A stretch of 16,883 nt of DNA from Bacillota bacterium (GTDB lineage: Bacteria > Bacillota > Clostridia > Lachnospirales > Lachnospiraceae). The translations under genes were made by a program, and so were the position numbers. The stretch lies in contig JAIIAN010000048.1 in the NCBI GenBank assembly GCA_022717655.1, forward strand, positions 1-16,883, given 5' to 3'. Below are positions 13,361 to 16,883 of the stretch, in pieces (the first letter of the stretch is position 1; every line of letters begins with the position of its first letter). The notes below the pieces were generated by a model, which did not search any database, was not told where the DNA came from, and was given only the letters and a program-made list of their open reading frames with translations.

Positions 13361-13888
13361 TTACACCTCCTTAAATTTGCTAAATATATCACGGATTGCC
13401 GCCATTCGTGGATCAAGGCTCTCCTGCTCACACGAGCATGGCCCTTCATTCAAGTCTTTTCCGCAATGGCTGCAGATTCCCTTGCAGTCCTCTTTACACA
13501 GGACCCTCATAGGCCAATGGATTAAAATCTCATTATGCACTAACTGCTCAATATCCAGGCTACAACCTGTGACATAATTAATTTCATCTAAGTCTTTTAT
13601 CCTGTCTTCCTCTGAAGTTTTCATATCAACCTCTTTTTCAAGGTCAATTTCAAATTCCGTTGCCACATCTTTGAGACAGCGGTCACATGGCAGGGCAAGA
13701 CTCACTTTGCCTTTTACTTCAATCCGAAGCACTTTTTTTCCCGTATTCGTAATCACAACGTCTAACGGCTGTTTTTCTACTACCGGAAAACTGCCAAGTT
13801 TCGATTCAAAGGAATCCATGGAAACCGGCGTTTTTAATTCTTTCGTCTTTCCATCCACGGATAAAATATCTGATAAATCAATTAGCAT
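13361..13888 (-). CDS. yceD: YceD family (DUF177) protein
   Basis: YceD is linked to 23S rRNA accumulation in E. coli and plants and is almost always encoded directly before rpmF. The 175-residue protein has the conserved central LPCDRCLKD (C68, C71). A second Cys-rich segment, CKEDCKGICSHCGKDLNEGP followed by CSC, has C131, C135, C139, C142, C151 and C153 and is likely a zinc site. TTAGGAGA stands just before the ATG. The mechanism is not established; a role in ribosome assembly fits the partner gene. The extra cysteines at the C-terminus are typical of Firmicutes versions as far as I recall. Confidence 0.92.
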   Translation of the reverse strand: MLIDLSDILSVDGKTKELKTPVSMDSFESKLGSFPVVEKQPLDVVITNTGKKVLRIEVKGKVSLALPCDRCLKDVATEFEIDLEKEVDMKTSEEDRIKDLDEINYVTGCSLDIEQLVHNEILIHWPMRVLCKEDCKGICSHCGKDLNEGPCSCEQESLDPRMAAIRDIFSKFKEV

Positions 13889-13914
13889 AATAGTCTCCTA
13901 ATCACACCTTGTCA

Positions 13915-13943
13915 ATTATACATAGGTAATTCGTTTTTGTCAA
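13915..13943 (-). promoter_or_regulatory. Perfect-consensus sigma-A promoter of yceD-rpmF
   Basis: On the minus strand TTGACA (13943-13938), a 17-base spacer and TATAAT (13920-13915). Both boxes are perfect. The -35 begins only 3 bases after the ackA stop codon, and no terminator lies between, so ackA read-through may add to expression. Confidence 0.93.
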
Positions 13944-13946
13944 CTA

Positions 13947-15149
13947 TTATTTCTGATTCTTTACCAGTTCTGCTGTTTCCTGGCAGATTGCAAGTTCTTC
14001 GTTTGTTGGAACGATTGCAACTTTTACTTTAGAATCCGGTGTGGAGATTACTTTATTTTCTCCTCTTGTATTGTTCGCTTCTTCATCTAATTTAATTCCA
14101 AGGTATCCCAGGCTCTTTACAACAGTTTCACGAACCGGAATTGCGTTTTCACCGATACCACCTGTAAATGCGATTGCATCTACACCGTTCATAGCAGCTA
14201 CATAAGAACCGATGTATTTGATAATGCTGTAGCATAAGCAGTCTACTGCACGTTTTGCATCTTCGTTGCCTTTTTCAGCAGCTTCACTTAAATCACGGAA
14301 GTCACTGGAAAGTCCATTAGAAAGTCCTAATAAACCAGATTCTTTATTTAAGATACGAACCATTTCTTTTACATCAATGTTTTCTTTTGCACAGATGAAT
14401 TCAAGAACAGCTGGGTCAAGGTCACCGGAACGTGTTCCCATTACAAGACCCTGAAGTGGTGTCAGACCCATACTGGTATCAACACATTTTCCATTTACAA
14501 CTGCACTGATAGAAGAACCGTTTCCAAGATGAGCAACGATTACTTTAGAATTTTCTGGGTCAAGACCAAGGAATTTGATGGTTTCTTTGGATACGAAACG
14601 ATGAGAAGTTCCGTGGAAACCATATTTACGTACTTTATATTCATCATAGTATTTTTTCGGAATTGCATACATATATGCTTTTTCCGGCATTGTCTGATGG
14701 AAAGCAGTATCAAATACAGCTACGTTTGGTTTACCTGGCATCAGTTCCATACATGCACGGATACCCATAAGGTTTGCTGGGTTGTGCAGAGGACCAAGGT
14801 CACAGCACTCTTCGATGACAGAGATTACTTCATCGTTGATGATACAGGAATCAGAAATTTTAGCACCGCCGTGCAGTACACGATGTCCGATTGCTTCTAC
14901 TTCATCAAGGCTCTTTAATACACCTGTTTTTTCGTTAACCAGAGCGTCTAATACCATTTTGATTGCTTCTGTATGAGTTGGCATTGGTGCTTCTGTTACT
15001 TCTTTTTCTCCGTTTGTTGGCTGGTATACCAGTCGTCCATCAAGACCAATACGTTCACACAGACCTTTTGCTGCAACTTCCTCTGTTTCTGAGTTAATGA
15101 GCTGGAATTTCAAAGATGAACTTCCGCAGTTTACTACTAATACGTTCAT
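13947..15149 (-). CDS. ackA: Acetate kinase
   Basis: AckA interconverts acetyl-phosphate plus ADP and acetate plus ATP in the cytoplasm, the main ATP-yielding end step of acetate-forming fermentation. The 400 residues match the family. Seen motifs are VNCGSSSLKFQL (6-17), GHRVLHGG (88-95), the active-site H179 in YGFHGTSH, AHLGNGSS (206-213), R240 in MGTRSGD, FTGGIGEN and E384 in PTNEE. R90, D147, H179 and R240 correspond to the catalytic set of Methanosarcina AckA. GGAGG stands about 8 bases before the ATG. It has its own promoter at 15207-15235. The usual partner pta is not next to it in this window. Confidence 0.99.
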   Translation of the reverse strand: MNVLVVNCGSSSLKFQLINSETEEVAAKGLCERIGLDGRLVYQPTNGEKEVTEAPMPTHTEAIKMVLDALVNEKTGVLKSLDEVEAIGHRVLHGGAKISDSCIINDEVISVIEECCDLGPLHNPANLMGIRACMELMPGKPNVAVFDTAFHQTMPEKAYMYAIPKKYYDEYKVRKYGFHGTSHRFVSKETIKFLGLDPENSKVIVAHLGNGSSISAVVNGKCVDTSMGLTPLQGLVMGTRSGDLDPAVLEFICAKENIDVKEMVRILNKESGLLGLSNGLSSDFRDLSEAAEKGNEDAKRAVDCLCYSIIKYIGSYVAAMNGVDAIAFTGGIGENAIPVRETVVKSLGYLGIKLDEEANNTRGENKVISTPDSKVKVAIVPTNEELAICQETAELVKNQK

Positions 15150-15177
15150 GATTTTTCCTCCGTTATCCTAATTCATT

Positions 15178-15196
15178 ACGGTCTAAAGCTGACCGT
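15178..15196 (-). promoter_or_regulatory. Small hairpin in the ackA leader
   Basis: On the minus strand ACGGTC and GACCGT (6 perfect pairs) enclose the 7-base loop AGCTTTA, between the predicted transcription start and the RBS. No T-run follows. It could stabilise the transcript or tune expression. Confidence 0.45.
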
Positions 15197-15206
15197 GCTT
15201 GTCTTT

Positions 15207-15235
15207 ATTATACATCGTTTCAAAAAACGGTACAA
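15207..15235 (-). promoter_or_regulatory. Sigma-A promoter of ackA
   Basis: On the minus strand TTGTAC (15235-15230), a 17-base spacer and a perfect TATAAT (15212-15207). The spacer itself holds a small dyad (CGTTT and AAACG around 4 bases). Confidence 0.85.
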
Positions 15236-15236
15236 G

Positions 15237-15259
15237 TGTGCATTTGAAAATTATGCACA
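15237..15259. promoter_or_regulatory. Inverted repeat just upstream of the ackA -35 box
   Basis: The perfect 7-bp arms TGTGCAT and ATGCACA surround 9 bases, ending one base before the -35 box. No T-run follows on the minus strand, so it is an activator or repressor site candidate rather than a tmcAL terminator. Confidence 0.45.
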
Positions 15260-15290
15260 AAAATTGTATTCTTTTCCAAACATTCCTTGT

Positions 15291-16538
15291 TTATCTTAGA
15301 ATAATCGGTGAATGTTGAAGGTCATTTTTAAATCCTCTTTTTTGTTTTCTGCAGACTACTGCTTCATAAAGATTCGATGCGAAGATGTCTTTTTCAAATA
15401 AATCCTTTTGAAATTTAGACAATTCTTTTTGATAATTAGAAGCCTTTGTAAGCACCTGAATTTCTTTTGCTGTTTTCATTTTGCTTAACACTTCCCTGCT
15501 ATCCTGCCTAAATCCTAAAATTCTGGTATAAGGGTATGCTAAGAAATTCCGAGTCTCTTCCTGAGTTATCTCCAATAAAATGTGAAGCAGAGCCCTCGAA
15601 ATTCGGGTATACGTCAGTTCTTTCGTCTTTAATTTCTGAACAAAACTACTATAAGACTCAAATTGATTTAAATTTTTAGAAATCCGCATTGCAAGGTCTT
15701 TTGAAACATCGCTGTAAGCAGTCAGATGTAATCTGTTTTTCTGCTTAAGCAGATTGTATTGTAACAGCAGAGAAAAATCATCCTCCCATACCATCTGATT
15801 CTGTTTTCCTGACTCCAGAAAAATTTCTGTAATTTCCTTTGGCATTACATGAAAAAGCTGAGAAATTTTCTCATCCTGTTCCCAGTTTCCCACGTCTTTT
15901 AAGGCACTGCGAATCCCCGAAGCACTTGCAAATCCATGGGAAAGTTCCTGTCCATGATACCCCTGCCCTTCTCTTTTTACAATCACCGGCTCTATCGAAG
16001 AGTTCTTTGATTGTAATGCCTTTAAATATTCAATTCCAAGAATATTATTGGGCTTATCTAAGATACTGCTCTCTTCTTCTGTTAAGAAACCGCTTAGCGC
16101 CTGTTTTCTTGCAACCGGAAAAGAAAGACCTGTTTTTAGTGCATCCCGAAGTTGTTTCTGAAATTCCGTATTTTCATCTGTAAGCAGCTCCACTGCTTTT
16201 TGCATCTTTGAAAGCTTCTCATCTTCCGCTCCAAAACACAAAAAATCCGTACAGCCGATTCCCTCTAAAACAGAAGTCGCTCCTGCCGCAAAAAATTCAG
16301 CACTGGCACAGGAAGCCCAGACCGGCAATTCCAGTACTAAGTCTGCGCCCCCTAAAAGCGCCATTTTTGTCCGTGTATATTTATCAAAAAGTGCCGGTGC
16401 ACCACGCTGTACAAAATCTCCGCTCATCACAACCACCACAAAATCACAACCGGTTAATTCCCGCGCTTTTTGAATCTGATAAGCATGCCCATTATGAAAA
16501 GGATTGTATTCTGCAATAATTCCTGTCACTAAAGCCAT
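15291..16538 (-). CDS. tmcAL: tRNA(Met) cytidine acetate ligase TmcAL
   Basis: TmcAL (formerly YlbM) activates acetate with ATP to acetyl-AMP and transfers the acetyl group to the wobble cytidine 34 of elongator tRNA-Met, making ac4C, which prevents misreading of isoleucine AUA codons. From the ATG at 16538 it has 415 residues, the length of the Bacillus enzyme. The nucleotidyltransferase site is GIIAEYNPFHNGHAYQIQ (H15, H18 of HxGH), followed by SGDFVQRGAPALFDKYTRTK and FGAE. I chose 16538 over the upstream 16577 because AGAAAGGAAA lies before it and the protein then begins exactly at the family motif; the longer form would overlap the preceding gene. It follows the permease gene by 13 bp. 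Confidence 0.95.
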   Translation of the reverse strand: MALVTGIIAEYNPFHNGHAYQIQKARELTGCDFVVVVMSGDFVQRGAPALFDKYTRTKMALLGGADLVLELPVWASCASAEFFAAGATSVLEGIGCTDFLCFGAEDEKLSKMQKAVELLTDENTEFQKQLRDALKTGLSFPVARKQALSGFLTEEESSILDKPNNILGIEYLKALQSKNSSIEPVIVKREGQGYHGQELSHGFASASGIRSALKDVGNWEQDEKISQLFHVMPKEITEIFLESGKQNQMVWEDDFSLLLQYNLLKQKNRLHLTAYSDVSKDLAMRISKNLNQFESYSSFVQKLKTKELTYTRISRALLHILLEITQEETRNFLAYPYTRILGFRQDSREVLSKMKTAKEIQVLTKASNYQKELSKFQKDLFEKDIFASNLYEAVVCRKQKRGFKNDLQHSPIILR

Positions 16539-16551
16539 ATTGATTTCCTTT

Positions 16552-16883
16552 CTACTCCACACTCTTAAGGGATTCAATCATGTCAATTTTTCGCAGTCGG
16601 TAAAACATCATTCCATTTACAAACAACGCAAATGCCAGGGTAATGAGTCCGCTGTAAAAATAACTTCTGAAAAATACATTTCGTCCAAACATCATCATAT
16701 CCACTTCCACTGTCTGAATCACATAATGGTGCAAAAAGTTTCCGATTCCCATTCCGGCAAGAATTCCAAACAGAGTCAGCACAATGTTTTCTCGATACAC
16801 ATAGGATGCCACTTCTCCATCATAAAATCCCAACACTTTTAGTGTTGCCAGCTCTCTCTGCCGTTCTGTGATATTAATATTAT
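16552..16883 (-). CDS. ABC transporter permease, FtsX-like domain (C-terminal fragment)
   Basis: Only the last 109 residues are inside the window; the gene continues past the right edge with no stop. The sequence reads ITERQRELATLKVLGFYDGE, then an amphipathic Tyr/Arg stretch, a membrane segment (IVLTLFGILAGMGIGNFL), an exposed loop, a second membrane segment (YFYSGLITLAFALFVNGMMFY) and a short tail RLRKIDMIESLKSVE. This is the typical end of FtsX/MacB-type permeases, which drive efflux or lipoprotein release with a separate ATPase. The substrate cannot be told. The apparent start at 16836 is an internal GTG. tmcAL follows 13 bp later, probably on the same transcript. Confidence 0.9.
   Translation of the reverse strand, partial: NINITERQRELATLKVLGFYDGEVASYVYRENIVLTLFGILAGMGIGNFLHHYVIQTVEVDMMMFGRNVFFRSYFYSGLITLAFALFVNGMMFYRLRKIDMIESLKSVE

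Overview
The window looks like a stretch of Clostridia chromosome, most likely Lachnospiraceae. The base composition is moderately AT-rich, the ribosome binding sites are strong AGGAGG types, and the gene order resembles that of Firmicutes (tmcAL, ackA, yceD, rpmF, plsX, acpP, rnc, smc, ftsY, ylxM, ffh). The family placement is inferred from gene order and protein style, not from a database search. All fifteen genes lie on the minus strand, so transcription runs from high to low coordinates. No tRNA, rRNA, CRISPR array, transposase or phage gene is visible.

Right part (16883 to 13127): the C-terminal end of an FtsX-type ABC transporter permease; tmcAL (acetate-dependent tRNA-Met cytidine modification), 13 bp downstream; ackA (acetate kinase) with its own promoter; and the pair yceD-rpmF behind a perfect-consensus promoter, closed by a strong terminator.

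Middle (13126 to 11851): a lone lipoprotein gene with an Ig-like domain and choline-binding-type cell-wall repeats. It has a leader crowded with inverted repeats. A 338-bp intergenic region follows it, with a GC-rich palindrome (15-bp perfect arms), a 30-bp imperfect direct repeat and a long hairpin before plsX. This is the most accessory-looking part of the window.

Core (11850 to 5141): plsX-acpP (phospholipid and fatty acid synthesis), then rnc-smc-ftsY (RNase III, condensin, SRP receptor). rnc and smc overlap.

Left part (5083 to 1): ilvA with an ACT domain, then larC-larE, which mature the nickel-pincer nucleotide cofactor of lactate racemase-type enzymes, then ylxM and a truncated ffh from a consensus promoter. 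ilvA and larCE sit between ftsY and ylxM-ffh, which are adjacent in Bacillus.

No wholly new system is evident. The best leads are larC (A10 slippery tract exactly between the LarC1 and LarC2 parts, strictly alternating His track), the Fe-S-type LarE, the lipoprotein with its dyad-rich leader, and the repeat patch at about 11960-12170.
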